Positions 20,752 to 30,166 of a stretch of DNA of 64,000 nt are shown here, one piece after another. A model generated the notes under the pieces. The model saw only the letters and a program-made list of their open reading frames with translations, was not told where the DNA came from and searched no databases. The translations under genes were made by a program, and so were the position numbers. Position 1 is the stretch's first letter; the number at the start of each line of letters is the position of its first letter. The DNA comes from Planctomycetota bacterium. Its GTDB lineage: Bacteria; Planctomycetota; UBA1135; UBA2386. Where the stretch lies: positions 992,001 to 1,056,000 of the forward strand of contig JADJWQ010000001.1 of the NCBI GenBank assembly GCA_016716265.1, in the 5' to 3' direction.

Positions 20752-21420
20752 ATGCCTCGCCAGAACCAACAGGTCATCGTCATCGGGCTCGGCCAGTTCG
20801 GCACCGCGGTCGCCCGCGCGCTCGCCGAGCGCGGTGTCGAGGTGCTGGCCGTCGACACGGACGAGGACCGCGTGCAGGCGATCGCCGACCACGTCGCCGA
20901 GGCCCTGTGCTTCGACGCGACCGACCTCGACGCGATCCAGCGCACCTCGCCCGACAAGCGCGACGTGTGCGTCTGCGCGATCGGCGACGAGTCCAAGGAC
21001 GCCTCGATCATCTGCACGGCGCTGCTGCGTCAATCCGGCGCGAAGCGCGTGATCGCGCGCGCCAACGACGACGTGCACGCGCGCATCCTCCGCCTGGTCG
21101 GCGCGCACCAGGTCGTGAATCCGGAGCGCGAGTTCGGCGAGCGCTTCGCGAGCCGGATCGTGCACGAGGGGATCCGCGGCGAGCTGCTGCTCGGCGAGGG
21201 CGTGCTGCTCAGCGAGGTCGAGACACCGAAGTCGTTCCTGTCGCAATCGCTCGGCGAGCTGCGCCTGCCGAACCGGTTCGGCGTCACGATCGTCGCGATC
21301 CGCAAGCAGGGCTCCGGCACGGTGATCCTGCCCGAAGCCGGCACGGTGCTCGAGTCGGGCGACGTGATGGTCCTGGTCGGCCGGCAGGGTGCCGTCGCAC
21401 GCATGATGGAGAAGAGCTGA
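20752..21420 (+). CDS. TrkA/KtrA-type K+ channel regulatory subunit
   Basis: A 222-residue cytoplasmic RCK protein. An N-terminal Rossmann domain (VIVIGLGQFGTAVARALAE, GxGxxG dinucleotide site at about 12-17, acidic residue in VLAVDTDEDRV) is followed by a C-terminal RCK_C domain (about 140-220, ending VLVGRQGAVARM). It gates the neighbouring Trk/Ktr channel in response to bound nucleotides (ATP/ADP or NAD(H)). ATG 20752 is the natural start as the Rossmann strand follows at residue 7. It lies 14 bases after the channel gene and 3 bases before the HAMP-like gene, so the three form one unit. Confidence 0.92.
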   Translation: MPRQNQQVIVIGLGQFGTAVARALAERGVEVLAVDTDEDRVQAIADHVAEALCFDATDLDAIQRTSPDKRDVCVCAIGDESKDASIICTALLRQSGAKRVIARANDDVHARILRLVGAHQVVNPEREFGERFASRIVHEGIRGELLLGEGVLLSEVETPKSFLSQSLGELRLPNRFGVTIVAIRKQGSGTVILPEAGTVLESGDVMVLVGRQGAVARMMEKS

Positions 21421-21423
21421 GCC

Positions 21424-22170
21424 ATGCAGCTCCGGTCCGAGCTCGGTGCCGTCGTCCTCGGCTTCGTCGCCCTCAATCTCGCCCTCGTGTTCGGCGCGAT
21501 CGGGCTGTTCCGCCGCATGGGGCCCGCCATCGAGCGCATCCTGCTGCGCAACGACGCCACGATCATGGCCACCGAGGACGTGCTCGAGGTGCTCGCCCGG
21601 TCGCCGGCGGCGGTGCCGACCGACGATCGCACGCGGGTCGAGGCGGCACTCGCGCGCGCGCGCGACAACGTCACCGAGCCGGGCGAGGCCCCGATCCTCG
21701 ACGGCATCGCGGCGGCACTCGAGCCGGCGCTTTCGGGCGATCGCGCAGCCCGACACGAGCTGATCGGGAAGCTCGTGCAGCTCATCGAGATCAACCGCAG
21801 CGCGATGAAGCGCGTCGACGCCGACGCTCAGCGCATCGGCAAGGCCGGCGCCTGGGCCGCGACGCTGATCGGCTTCGTGTCCCTGAGCCTCAGCCTGCTG
21901 CTGATCCGGCGCCTGGCGAGCCGCATCGTGCGCCCGATCGACGAGCTGCGCGACGTGTTGACCGCGGCCCGGGCGGGCGATCAGTTCCGCCGCTGCGGCT
22001 CGTTCCCCACCGCGCCCGAGCTCCGCCACGCGATGGAGGTCGTCAACGAGCTGCTCGACCAGACGACCCCGACCGACCTGCCGGAGGAGCTCCGCGGGCC
22101 ACCGTCGCCGCGCCCGGGCGAACGCACGGCGAGCCTCACGCCGACGGATCCCGCGCCGGACGAGGAGTGA
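21424..22170 (+). CDS. two-helix membrane protein with HAMP-like segment
   Basis: A 248-residue protein with one transmembrane helix at 8-28 (VVLGFVALNLALVFGAIGLF) and a second near 142-160 (WAATLIGFVSLSLSLLLI). Between them lies about 110 residues of mainly helical extracytoplasmic sequence. After the second helix comes RLASRIVRPIDELRDVLTAARAGD, which has the shape of a HAMP domain, and then a short coiled coil without kinase, receiver, chemotaxis or cyclase output. It begins three bases after the K+ regulatory gene, so it is co-transcribed with the potassium system and may sense osmotic or ionic state. Function is not established. Confidence 0.7.
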   Translation: MQLRSELGAVVLGFVALNLALVFGAIGLFRRMGPAIERILLRNDATIMATEDVLEVLARSPAAVPTDDRTRVEAALARARDNVTEPGEAPILDGIAAALEPALSGDRAARHELIGKLVQLIEINRSAMKRVDADAQRIGKAGAWAATLIGFVSLSLSLLLIRRLASRIVRPIDELRDVLTAARAGDQFRRCGSFPTAPELRHAMEVVNELLDQTTPTDLPEELRGPPSPRPGERTASLTPTDPAPDEE

Positions 22171-22188
22171 CCGCCCGGTGCGCCGCGC

Positions 22189-23700
22189 TCAGCCGGTGCC
22201 CTCGCGCACCGCCCCGACCGGCGCCGTACCCGTCTCGCTGCTGCCATTGCCACCGTCGGGCTCGGCTTCGTCGAGCGTCGCCAGGATCGGCCGCTGCATC
22301 GCACCGCCGCCGCTCGGCCGCACCGCGATCGTCCGCAATTCGATCGCGTGCGTGACCCGTGCAGGCCGGATCCCGCGCAGGAAGGCGAGCGTGGCCAGAC
22401 GAGCGGCCGCCGACAGGACGAACAGCGCGGTGAACGCGAAGGTCCCGGCGCCGAGTCGCGTGAAGATCGTCGCGGCGATCGTCGCGCCCACCGCGATCGC
22501 CACCGCATTGCCGAAGTTGTAGAGCGACAACACCGACGTGCGGTGCCGGTCGGGGATGCCGTCGAAGAAGACCAGCAGCATCGCCAGCTCGAGCGATGCC
22601 CACGCGGCGCCACCGAACAATTGGATGGCGAGCAGCCACCAGAAGTCGTCGAACGCCAGCCACAGCAGCGGCAGTGGCGCGGTGCAGACGGCGCCCAACC
22701 ACAGCGCGGCGCGCGTGCCGCGGGTCTGGGCCCAGCGTCCGAGGTGCGGCAGCGCGAGGACGCGGGCGACGTAGGCGGTCGTCGTCAGCACCGTGAACTC
22801 CGCGAAGTCGAGCCCGAGCGGCCCGAACATGAACGGCGTGAAGAACGGCGCCGACAGGTAGACGCCGAACTGCATCGTCAGCAGGTAGACGAACACGCGG
22901 CCCGAGCCCGCGTCGCGGATCACGCGGAGCACGCCGCGCGGCGACAACGCCTCGTGGGTCGCCGCGAGGCCGGGCGCCTCCGACTGCGATGCGATGAAAC
23001 TCGCCGACACGGCGCGCGCGAGCCCGGCGACCACGAACAGCCACCCGAAGGTGACGAGCACCTCCGGCACGACGATCCCCGCGGCGTGCTCCACCGGCGT
23101 CGCGGCACGGCGGCTGTGCTCGAGCACGAGGCCACCGGCGAGCACCGCGACGCACAGGACCGCCTGGCAGACGAGCGAGCGCCGGGCGAAGTAGCGGGCG
23201 CGGATCGACACCGGGACGAGGCTGCCGGCCCACGCGTTCCACGGCGGGCTCGCCGACATCGCCGCTGCCCAGTAGCCGGACGAGCACAGCACGACGAGCA
23301 GGAACGCGACCTCGCCCGACCACGCACATGACGTCAATCCGGCGAACGCCGCCACCTGCAGGCAGGCGCACGCGACGACCCAGCGCCGGTACGAGCCGAC
23401 CTGCCGCACGCCCCAGGGCGTGACGAGCTGGACGATCGCGCCGACCAGCAGCGGGAAGCTCGCGATCAGACCGGCCGCGACGGCGCCGAGCCCGGCGGCG
23501 AGAACGAACGCCGGCACGTAGGTCTCGCCGAGGCCGACCATCGCGCTGAAGAACGCGCCGTCCCAGACCATCGCGCGCAGGTCGCGCCGCGCGCCGGGTG
23601 GGCAGCAGTCGCCGGGTCTGTCGGGATCGATCGCCACGAAGTCGGATCGGCTGGTTCGTTCCCGGGCTGCGTGCGCCCGGGCGCCGAACCGCGAGAGCAT
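22189..23700 (-). CDS. major facilitator superfamily transporter
   Basis: A 503-residue integral membrane protein with about twelve hydrophobic helices, starting with MVWDGAFFSAMVGLGETYVP and ASFPLLVGAIVQLVTP and ending with a long cytoplasmic tail. ATG 23700 is chosen because a GGAGAG/GAGGAG ribosome binding site (seen on the plus strand at 23710-23717) lies just upstream. The text has the MFS loop 2-3 feel (GVRQVGSYRRWVV), but no substrate-specific motif is recognised. The tail ends in a Gly/Ser-rich low-complexity stretch. It converges on the HAMP-like gene with an 18-base gap. Substrate unknown. Confidence 0.82.
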   Translation of the reverse strand: MLSRFGARAHAARERTSRSDFVAIDPDRPGDCCPPGARRDLRAMVWDGAFFSAMVGLGETYVPAFVLAAGLGAVAAGLIASFPLLVGAIVQLVTPWGVRQVGSYRRWVVACACLQVAAFAGLTSCAWSGEVAFLLVVLCSSGYWAAAMSASPPWNAWAGSLVPVSIRARYFARRSLVCQAVLCVAVLAGGLVLEHSRRAATPVEHAAGIVVPEVLVTFGWLFVVAGLARAVSASFIASQSEAPGLAATHEALSPRGVLRVIRDAGSGRVFVYLLTMQFGVYLSAPFFTPFMFGPLGLDFAEFTVLTTTAYVARVLALPHLGRWAQTRGTRAALWLGAVCTAPLPLLWLAFDDFWWLLAIQLFGGAAWASLELAMLLVFFDGIPDRHRTSVLSLYNFGNAVAIAVGATIAATIFTRLGAGTFAFTALFVLSAAARLATLAFLRGIRPARVTHAIELRTIAVRPSGGGAMQRPILATLDEAEPDGGNGSSETGTAPVGAVREGTG

Positions 23701-24443
23701 GCCTGCGATCTCTCCTCGGCGCACGTCGCTTTCCTGCGGCCGCTCCGAACCACCGCTCGCACGGTTCGGAGCGCGGCGCACCCGACCGATCCCGGCGCCC
23801 GGTGAAGCACGCGGTCCGCGCTACGCCGCCCGCGGGACCCCGCCCATGCGCCACCGCTCCGCGACCGCGCCCCTGACCGCGGTCGCGCTCGCCGCGCGCG
23901 GTTCCCGCAGCGCGTGCGGTGACCCGCAGCACACCGTCTCGACCCGCCACCGTGGCGGTGGGTCTCGAAGCTCGCGGCGGGAGACGACCGGGCTGTGGCT
24001 GCGCAGGGAGCGGCTCGATCCCGCGGCACGGTGGCTCGCGCTATGGATCCTGCGCAATGCGATGGGTGCGGTGCTGCACATCGCCGCGGGATCCAATCCA
24101 GACCTCGCATTGCTCGATCTCCGCGTCCTCGCGTCACTGCGGACCTGGGTGTCCGCCCAGCATTGGATTCCGGCCGGGCTCGACCCCGCCATGAGCGCCG
24201 CAGCGGTCGACCCGGCGCGACCTCGTCGACGCCTCGATCGCGCCCCCACCCACACCGTCGGGCAGCTGCGACTCGAGGACCTGCCCGCGGCTGAGCGGCG
24301 GAACCGCCGGAACACGAGTCCTGCCTCGACGGACACCGCCAGGCGTGGCTCGACCAGAAGATCGCACGATCGCCGGGAACCTCGGTCGCTCCGCTACGTC
24401 GTGAGCGCACCTCGACCGTCCCCTGCATCCGAAGAACCCGACC
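23701..24443. other. gene-poor stretch
   Basis: About 740 bases between divergent genes. Several short frames are open on both strands, as expected at this GC content, but their translations are Arg/Pro/Ser-rich and show no motifs, signal peptides or coherent hydrophobicity. It must hold the promoter of the MFS gene next to 23701 and that of the lipoprotein gene near 24443. Confidence 0.4.
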
Positions 24444-24893
24444 GTGATCCAGCCCCACACCATCTTCCTGTCCGTGTTCTGCTGCCTGACCGCTGTCGGC
24501 TGCTCGAGCGCGCCGGATCAGCCGCCCTCCGAGCCTGCCGTGGACCGCATCGTCGTGCACTACGGCCCGTCCGTCGGGCTCGCCGTCGACGTACCCCAGC
24601 TCGGCGCCGAGGACGCGCAGTGCGTCGAGATACGCACCCCGGAGACGATCTCCCTCTGGCTCGCCGCGCTCGATGCAATTCCCGAGATGCCCGCGCAAGG
24701 CGTGCGCCTGGTCTCGTTCGTCGGCGACCCACCGGAGCACCGCATCGAGCTCTACTCCGGCGACGAGCTCCGCCGGGTCTGCCGGATGAAGGCGGGTCTG
24801 CTCGACGTCGCCGCGTACGACGGCTGGGCCTTCTACAGCGGCGAGGACCGCGCTTTCACGAGCCTCGTCACGGCGCTCGTCCCCGGCACGTGA
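24444..24893 (+). CDS. small predicted lipoprotein
   Basis: A 149-residue protein from GTG 24444. The N terminus IFLSVFCCLTAVGC ends in a lipobox-like TAVGC, so the mature protein would be lipid-anchored at the cysteine near residue 20. The rest is a compact alpha/beta domain (VDRIVVHYGPS, TISLWLAALDAIPEM, HRIELYSGDELRRVC) with two further Cys. No family was recognised. It stands alone between the gene-poor stretch and the molybdate operon, which runs towards it. Confidence 0.65.
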   Translation: MIQPHTIFLSVFCCLTAVGCSSAPDQPPSEPAVDRIVVHYGPSVGLAVDVPQLGAEDAQCVEIRTPETISLWLAALDAIPEMPAQGVRLVSFVGDPPEHRIELYSGDELRRVCRMKAGLLDVAAYDGWAFYSGEDRAFTSLVTALVPGT

Positions 24894-25108
24894 CCGGCTC
24901 CGTCGGTCGCCTGCTGCACCCCCGCGCGCCCGATATCGAGGGCCAGGACCGCGCGGTCCGAGGCCCGGTTCGGCCACTCGACGAACGCGGACCGACGGAG
25001 GACGACGCGAACTCCCATGTCGTGGGACCCGTGCGTGGGGAGCAGCGCCGCAGGCGATCGTCGCGTTCGCTCCGATCGTCGACGTCCCGGCCGGGATCGC
25101 CCGCCGGC

Positions 25109-26161
25109 TCACCGCGCCGACACACCGAGCTCGGTCGCCTTGATCGCGACCCAGACGACGCGACCGGGGGCGAGGCCGAGCTCGGCGACGGCCGCGGGCG
25201 TCACCTCGGCGACCAGCGGCAGCACACCACCGAGGCGGACGCGCACGCGGTCGAGCGACGGCTCGAGCCCATCGACCGGCGCCGACCAGACGTTGCGTGG
25301 CGAGCCCGCGGGCCGCGCGGGGAACAACGACACCGCGCGCGGGTGCACCGTGACCACGACCTCGCCGTCGAGCGGTGAGACGACCGTCAGGTGCGCGTCG
25401 CCCACCTCGACGACGCCGCCCCGGCACGTGCCGACGAAGCAATTCAGGCCGACCAGATCGGCGACGTACGGGGAGCGCGGGCAGCGCACCAGCTCCTCGA
25501 GCGTGCCGCATTGCACGACGCGCCCGGCCTCCAACACGACGACGCGGTCGGCGAGCGCGAGCGCGTCCTCGACGTGGTGCGCGACCAGGATGCGTGGGCC
25601 GCGGAACCCGGCGAGGTGCGCGCGCAGCTCGCGCCGCAGCTCGAGCCGCGCCGAGGCATCGACCGCGGCGAGCGGCTCGTCGAGCAGCAGGAGCGCGGGC
25701 GCCGTGGCCAGCGCGCGCGCGAGCGCGACCCGCTGCGACTGGCCGCCCGACAGCGTCGCGGGCCGCGCGTCGTGCCAGGGCTCGCCGACGCCGACGCGGT
25801 CGAGCCAGTCGGCGGCCGCGGCGCGCGCCTCGGAGCGCGGCCGGCCGCGGCTGCGCGGCCCGTAGGCGACGTTGTCGAGCACGGACAGGTGCGGCAGCAG
25901 CAGGTGCTGCTGGAACACCACACCGATGTGCCGCGCGGCGGTCGGCACGAACGGCCCGCCGGCGCCGCCGTCGAGCAGCCGACCGTCGAGGGAGATCGCG
26001 CCCCGGTCGATCCGCAGGAGCCCGGCGATCGCGAGCAGCAGCGACGTCTTGCCGGCGCCGTTGGGCCCGACCAGGGCCACGGTCTCGCCGGACTCGACGC
26101 GCAGCTCGGCTCGCAATCGGAGCGGGCCGCGGTCGACCGCGATGTCGGCGACGAGGCTCAT
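25109..26161 (-). CDS. modC: molybdate ABC transporter ATP-binding protein
   Basis: A 350-residue ATPase that powers molybdate import at the inner membrane. Walker A GPNGAGKT is at about 32-39, the Q loop lies in VVFQQHLLLPHLSV, the signature LSGGQSQR follows, and Walker B is LLLLDEP with the switch His in ILVAHHVEDAL. The C-terminal 80 residues are a TOBE-type regulatory domain that binds oxyanion (PGRVVWVAIKATELG). ATG 26161 overlaps the modB stop by four bases. Gene order modA-modB-modC and the TOBE domain support molybdate or tungstate as substrate over other oxyanions. Confidence 0.93.
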   Translation of the reverse strand: MSLVADIAVDRGPLRLRAELRVESGETVALVGPNGAGKTSLLLAIAGLLRIDRGAISLDGRLLDGGAGGPFVPTAARHIGVVFQQHLLLPHLSVLDNVAYGPRSRGRPRSEARAAAADWLDRVGVGEPWHDARPATLSGGQSQRVALARALATAPALLLLDEPLAAVDASARLELRRELRAHLAGFRGPRILVAHHVEDALALADRVVVLEAGRVVQCGTLEELVRCPRSPYVADLVGLNCFVGTCRGGVVEVGDAHLTVVSPLDGEVVVTVHPRAVSLFPARPAGSPRNVWSAPVDGLEPSLDRVRVRLGGVLPLVAEVTPAAVAELGLAPGRVVWVAIKATELGVSAR

Positions 26162-26949
26162 CGCACCGGGAACCACTGCCTGCGCAATGCGAACAACACG
26201 GCGCCCGCGGTCGCGACCAGCAGCAGGCTGAGCACGATCGCCGCATCGGGCGCGGTCTCGAGCGCCGTGTATACCGCGAGCGGCAGCGTGCGCGTCGCGC
26301 CGGGGAGGTTGCCGGCGAACGTGATCGTCGCGCCGAACTCGCCAAGCGCGCGCGCCCAGGCGACCAGCAAACCGGCGCGGAGCGACGGCGCGAGCATCGG
26401 CAGCGTGACGGTCCGGAACACGCGCCACGGGCCGGCGCCGAGCGTGGCGGCGGCATCGGCGTAGCGATGGTCGAGGGAGCGGAGCCCACCCTCGAGCGTC
26501 AGCACGAGGAACGGCATCGCGACGTAGGTCTCGGCGGCGATCACGCCGCCGGTCGTGAACGGCAATGCGATCCCGAGAAGCTGCTCGACGGGCGCGCCGA
26601 CGATGCCATTGCGGCCGTAGGCGAGCAGCATGGCGACGCCGCCGACGACGGGCGGCAGCACCATCGGCAGCGTGACCAGGACGCGCACCGCGGCGTGGGC
26701 TCGCGAATGGCCATCGGCGAGCCACACGGCGAGCGGCAGCCCGAGCGCGAGCGACAGGCACGCCGCGGCGAGCGAGCATTGCAGCGACAGCAGCAGCGCA
26801 TCGAGCACCGCCGGGCTCAGGGTCAAGCCGGCGAGGCGACCCCACGGCGCCCGGAGGCAGAGACCGACGAGCGGGAGCAGGAAGAAGGCTGCCGCCAGCA
26901 CGGCGGGCAGCGCGAGGAGCCTCGGCGACGTGGGGCGGGTCGCGGTCAC
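26158..26949 (-). CDS. modB: molybdate ABC transporter permease
   Basis: A 263-residue inner-membrane permease with about six helices. Its coupling (EAA) loop has the pattern DAAATLGAGPWRVFRTVTLP, which contacts ModC. The strings PMVLPPVVGGVAMLLAYGRNG and ALGEFGATITFAGNLPG are diagnostic of ModB. GTG 26949 is chosen because it forms a GTGA overlap with the modA stop and places the first helix at about residue 10. No in-frame ATG fits better. Confidence 0.92.
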   Translation of the reverse strand: MTATRPTSPRLLALPAVLAAAFFLLPLVGLCLRAPWGRLAGLTLSPAVLDALLLSLQCSLAAACLSLALGLPLAVWLADGHSRAHAAVRVLVTLPMVLPPVVGGVAMLLAYGRNGIVGAPVEQLLGIALPFTTGGVIAAETYVAMPFLVLTLEGGLRSLDHRYADAAATLGAGPWRVFRTVTLPMLAPSLRAGLLVAWARALGEFGATITFAGNLPGATRTLPLAVYTALETAPDAAIVLSLLLVATAGAVLFALRRQWFPVR

Positions 26950-27710
26950 GGGGGAGAGAAGCCGAAGCGGCCGAGGATCGCCTGGCCGTCCGCCGAGCGG
27001 ACGAACTCGAGGAACGCGGCGCCGGTCGCACGGTCGCGGCCGGCCGTGAGCAGCACGATCGGATAGCTCGCGACGACATCGTGCTCGCCGGGGAGCGCCA
27101 CGGCCTCGACCGGCGCCGCGGCACCGGTCGCGTCGGTCGCGTAGACGATGCCGGCATCGACCTCGCCGAGCGCGACCTTGCTGACGACCGCCTTGACGCT
27201 CGGCTCGTCGGAGACCGAGCGCACGGCCACCCCGGCCTTCGCGAGCGCCTCCCGTGCATAGCGGCCCGCCGGCACCTCGGGACCGCACAGCACCACGCGC
27301 AGATCGGCGCGCGCGAGATCCGCGAGCCCGCGGATGCCGTGCGGATTGCCGCGCTGCGTGACGATCGCGAGCCGGTTGGTCGCGAACACGACCGGCTCGC
27401 CGATCGCCGTACCGGTGTCGACGACGCGCTGCATGTTGGTCCGGTCGGCAGACGCGAAGACGTCGGCGGGTGCCCCTTCGCGCAACTGGAGGGCGAGCCG
27501 GGGCGTGCCGTCGAAGTGCAGCTCGATGTCGCTGCCGGGATGGCGGCGCTCGAACTCACCCGCGAGCGCCTCGAACGACGCGGTCAGCGAGGCCGCCGCG
27601 AAGACCAGCGCCGTAGCGCGCTCCGGCCCGGCGTGACCGCAGGCCATCGCGACCAGCAGCGGCGCCGCGCAGAGCCATGCGCAGCGCCCGGCGACGGCGC
27701 GCCCGGTCAC
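26946..27710 (-). CDS. modA: molybdate ABC transporter substrate-binding protein
   Basis: A 254-residue periplasmic binding protein. The start GTG 27710 overlaps the stop of the upstream gene (GTGA), followed by a signal peptide CAWLCAAPLLVAMAC in which the Cys could be lipidated, although the lipobox is weak. The binding fold opens with VFAAASLTASFEALAGEFE, in which the paired serines after AAA contact the oxyanion in ModA. DVFASADRTNMQRV and DAGIVYATDA follow as in the family. It delivers molybdate (or tungstate) to ModB/ModC, encoded next with 4-base overlaps. Confidence 0.92.
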   Translation of the reverse strand: MTGRAVAGRCAWLCAAPLLVAMACGHAGPERATALVFAAASLTASFEALAGEFERRHPGSDIELHFDGTPRLALQLREGAPADVFASADRTNMQRVVDTGTAIGEPVVFATNRLAIVTQRGNPHGIRGLADLARADLRVVLCGPEVPAGRYAREALAKAGVAVRSVSDEPSVKAVVSKVALGEVDAGIVYATDATGAAAPVEAVALPGEHDVVASYPIVLLTAGRDRATGAAFLEFVRSADGQAILGRFGFSPP

Positions 27711-28111
27711 GACGTCGCCCTCGCGTCCGCCAGCTCGACGACGACGTTGGTCGCCTTGATGACGGCGTGCACCATGACCCCGGGCGCGAGCCCGAGCTCG
27801 TCGACCGACTCGCGCGTCAACAGCGACACCACGCGGAACGGCCCGCAGCGCATCTCGACGTGCGCGGCGACCTTGTCGGTCACGACGCGCGTGACGATGC
27901 CGAGCAGGTGGTTGCGCGCGGACGAGCCGGCGCCGGACTCGTCGTCGCTCTCCAGGCTGTCCGCGAGCCGCGCGAGGTCCGCGCCGTCGACGAGGCGCTG
28001 CTGTCCGGCGCTGCGCGTGCTCGCGAGCCGCCCCGCGTCGACGTGCCGGCGGACGGTATCGACGCTGACGCCGAGCAGGCGCGCGGCCTCGCCGAGGCGG
28101 TACTGGACCAT
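27707..28111 (-). CDS. HTH plus TOBE molybdate-responsive protein
   Basis: A 134-residue protein with two domains. Residues 1-50 form an excisionase/MerR-like helix-turn-helix (YRLGEAARLLGVSVDTVRRH, then VDAGRL). Residues about 68-130 form a single TOBE (mop) domain, ending VMVHAVIKATNVVVEL, which binds molybdate. The gene is first in the modABC operon and overlaps modA by four bases. By analogy with ModE and with known HTH-TOBE proteins, it is likely an autoregulator that senses molybdate. It lacks the long ModE N-terminal domain, so it is not a ModE orthologue. Confidence 0.85.
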   Translation of the reverse strand: MVQYRLGEAARLLGVSVDTVRRHVDAGRLASTRSAGQQRLVDGADLARLADSLESDDESGAGSSARNHLLGIVTRVVTDKVAAHVEMRCGPFRVVSLLTRESVDELGLAPGVMVHAVIKATNVVVELADARATS

Positions 28112-28195
28112 GCGAGCCGTTGTGACCGAAGAACCTCGCACGCGCAAGGGTCTGTGCGGTTCGGAGCTGGCATGCGGGTCCGGGCCCGCCGCGTC

Positions 28196-29434
28196 TCACC
28201 AGCCGTGCACGTAGCTCGACGGGTTCGACAGCAGCCCGGAGCCGATCGCCTGCCCGCTCCACGCCTGCCACGTGAGCTGCACGCCGAGCAGCGCCGGATC
28301 GAGCGGGCTCGGGAACGTCCAGGCTCGCACACCCGAGCCCGGCTGAGTGCCCGAGGCAGCGAGGACCGGCCCCGCGGCCGGGTCCAGCCACAGAGTCCCG
28401 ACGGACGACACGATCCGCGGCGCGCCCAGCGTGCCTGCCAGCAGCAGCACCGTGTCGCCCGCGGTCGAGATCAGCTCGACGGTCACCGGCCGGCCCGGCG
28501 CGCCAGCGCTCGCCGCGAGCCAGGGGATCGGCGCTCGCGCGACCCGGACACCGCTGGTCGGACCCGCACCGCCGGACGACACCAGCGTGACGCCAGGGTG
28601 GATCGTCACGGTGCCCCCGCCGGTGATCGCGCTCTGCGCGGCGAACGGCTGGATACCGGCCACCAGCGAATCCGCTGCCGTTCCCGTGATGGTCCAATCC
28701 GTGAGGTAGCTCCGCAGTGCGGGCTCGCACACCGCGGGGAGGCCGGGCCCCGACAGGCCGTCGAAGTCTCCGCCCCGCACCGTGCACCCGGACAACGCCA
28801 GCGTCGAGGCGATCGCCGCGATCCCGGGTCCCGGGCTGATGTTCGCGTGATTCGCCGTGCCCTGCATTCCGACCAGGGTGCACCGGTCGGCCGCCACGGC
28901 GCTGCTCACCACGGCCAATGCAGGTCGTCCCCCGGTGAACCGACACCCGGACAGCGAAACGCGGGCGGACTGATACACGTCGACCAGTGCGTTCACTTCC
29001 GTGCCGGTCCGGGCCAGCCACGTCGAGTCCCCGACGAGATCCTCCAGTTGGACGCCGCCCGCGCAGTTCAGGACCTGCACGGCCGGCCCGAAGATCCAGC
29101 CATTGCCGAACGTCACGTTCTGGATCGCGACCCGCTCCCCGGCGGGCAGATTGGCGATCTGCACGAGCGGCTCGTTGCGGTAGGCCAGCCACTGGATGCG
29201 CGTGCCCGGCTCGGCCAGCAGCGACACGCCGCGCTGGATCGTCACCCGCTCGACGTAGGTCCCCGCGCGCACGATCAGCACCTGCCCCGGCGGCGCCGCC
29301 TGGACCGCTGCCTGCACGCTGGTGAAGTGCGAGCCCGGCCTTCCGAGGCTGTCGACCACCCATGGCGTCGACTGCGCGACCGTCGTCAGAGCAAGAACGG
29401 CGCCGCTGATCGCGACGCGAAGGGACAGACACAT
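28196..29434 (-). CDS. secreted right-handed beta-helix protein
   Basis: A 412-residue exported protein. ATG 29434 is followed by a signal peptide (LSLRVAISGAVLALTTVAQS). The mature part begins SHFTSVQAAVQAAPPGQVLI and RAGTYVERVTIQRGVSL, the hallmark opening of pectate-lyase-like parallel beta-helices. Short strand repeats (IQNVTFGNG, VSLSGCRFTGG, LALSGCTVRGGDFDG) follow. The C-terminal 100 residues form a separate beta-rich part (LWLDPAAGPVL, LLGVQLTWQAW). No catalytic Asp/Lys set could be assigned, so an enzyme function is not claimed. It lies 84 bases upstream of the molybdate operon in the same direction. Confidence 0.75.
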   Translation of the reverse strand: MCLSLRVAISGAVLALTTVAQSTPWVVDSLGRPGSHFTSVQAAVQAAPPGQVLIVRAGTYVERVTIQRGVSLLAEPGTRIQWLAYRNEPLVQIANLPAGERVAIQNVTFGNGWIFGPAVQVLNCAGGVQLEDLVGDSTWLARTGTEVNALVDVYQSARVSLSGCRFTGGRPALAVVSSAVAADRCTLVGMQGTANHANISPGPGIAAIASTLALSGCTVRGGDFDGLSGPGLPAVCEPALRSYLTDWTITGTAADSLVAGIQPFAAQSAITGGGTVTIHPGVTLVSSGGAGPTSGVRVARAPIPWLAASAGAPGRPVTVELISTAGDTVLLLAGTLGAPRIVSSVGTLWLDPAAGPVLAASGTQPGSGVRAWTFPSPLDPALLGVQLTWQAWSGQAIGSGLLSNPSSYVHGW

Positions 29435-30166
29435 GCGCGTTGACTCCACCGTGCTTCTTCGCCTGCTGTCCGCCAGGGGCATCGACGTCAGCAACGTGGC
29501 CGCGAGCCTAGCACGCCCCGCGCATGGTGCACAGGACCTGACGTGCACTGGGCCTGACGTGCTTCGCAACGCGCGGCCGCCGACAGCCAGCTCGCCCCGT
29601 GCCCACGGACATCCCGGCTGCAGCCGGTCATTTCGCCTCCGGTCGCGTCGCCGCTCGACGCCGGGCCGTGACCGACCTGAATCGTCACGCCCGCGCCGCA
29701 TCCGGCACGCGCCGCTCGACTTCGCTGCTCGGCGAGGAGCCGACAATCATGCTGCTCACGCTGCTCCGCGGAGCCGCAGCAATGACCAGGTCGACCATGG
29801 TGGAGGCCGGCCCCGGCGGGCCTGGATCGCTCCGAGATCAACGCTCCAGTGTCGCCCCCCCACACCGCGGGCCGCCTGGACGTCGCATCAGGGCCGATCT
29901 CCCGCCTCGCGTCGAAGACCGGGCGAGGCACGGGGTCCGGCAACCGTTCGGTGCCATCGACCCCGGCCGCCGGAGTGATCCAGAGCACGCGCCTGAGCAG
30001 GCGGGCGCCGGCCGACGAGGAGTCCGGCGCAAGCGCATCGGACCTGTGAGCGACGACATGGTTCGCGCGCTGCCGGACACTCGTCGCCGTGCTCGGAGCC
30101 GAAGCCCTCTGCGAGCATCGCTCCGGGCGATGGGACGAGACAGGATCGCACCCCGACCTTGGGGGC
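29435..30166. other. gene-poor stretch at the start of the accessory region
   Basis: About 730 bases between divergent genes. Open frames here translate to Arg/Ser/Pro-rich text with no motifs. It contains the promoter regions of the beta-helix gene and of the YhcG-type nuclease gene. Nothing else can be supported. Confidence 0.4.

Noticed and set aside
23919..24463. Several short frames between the MFS and lipoprotein genes
   Set aside because: None has a ribosome binding site, signal peptide, conserved motif or sensible composition.
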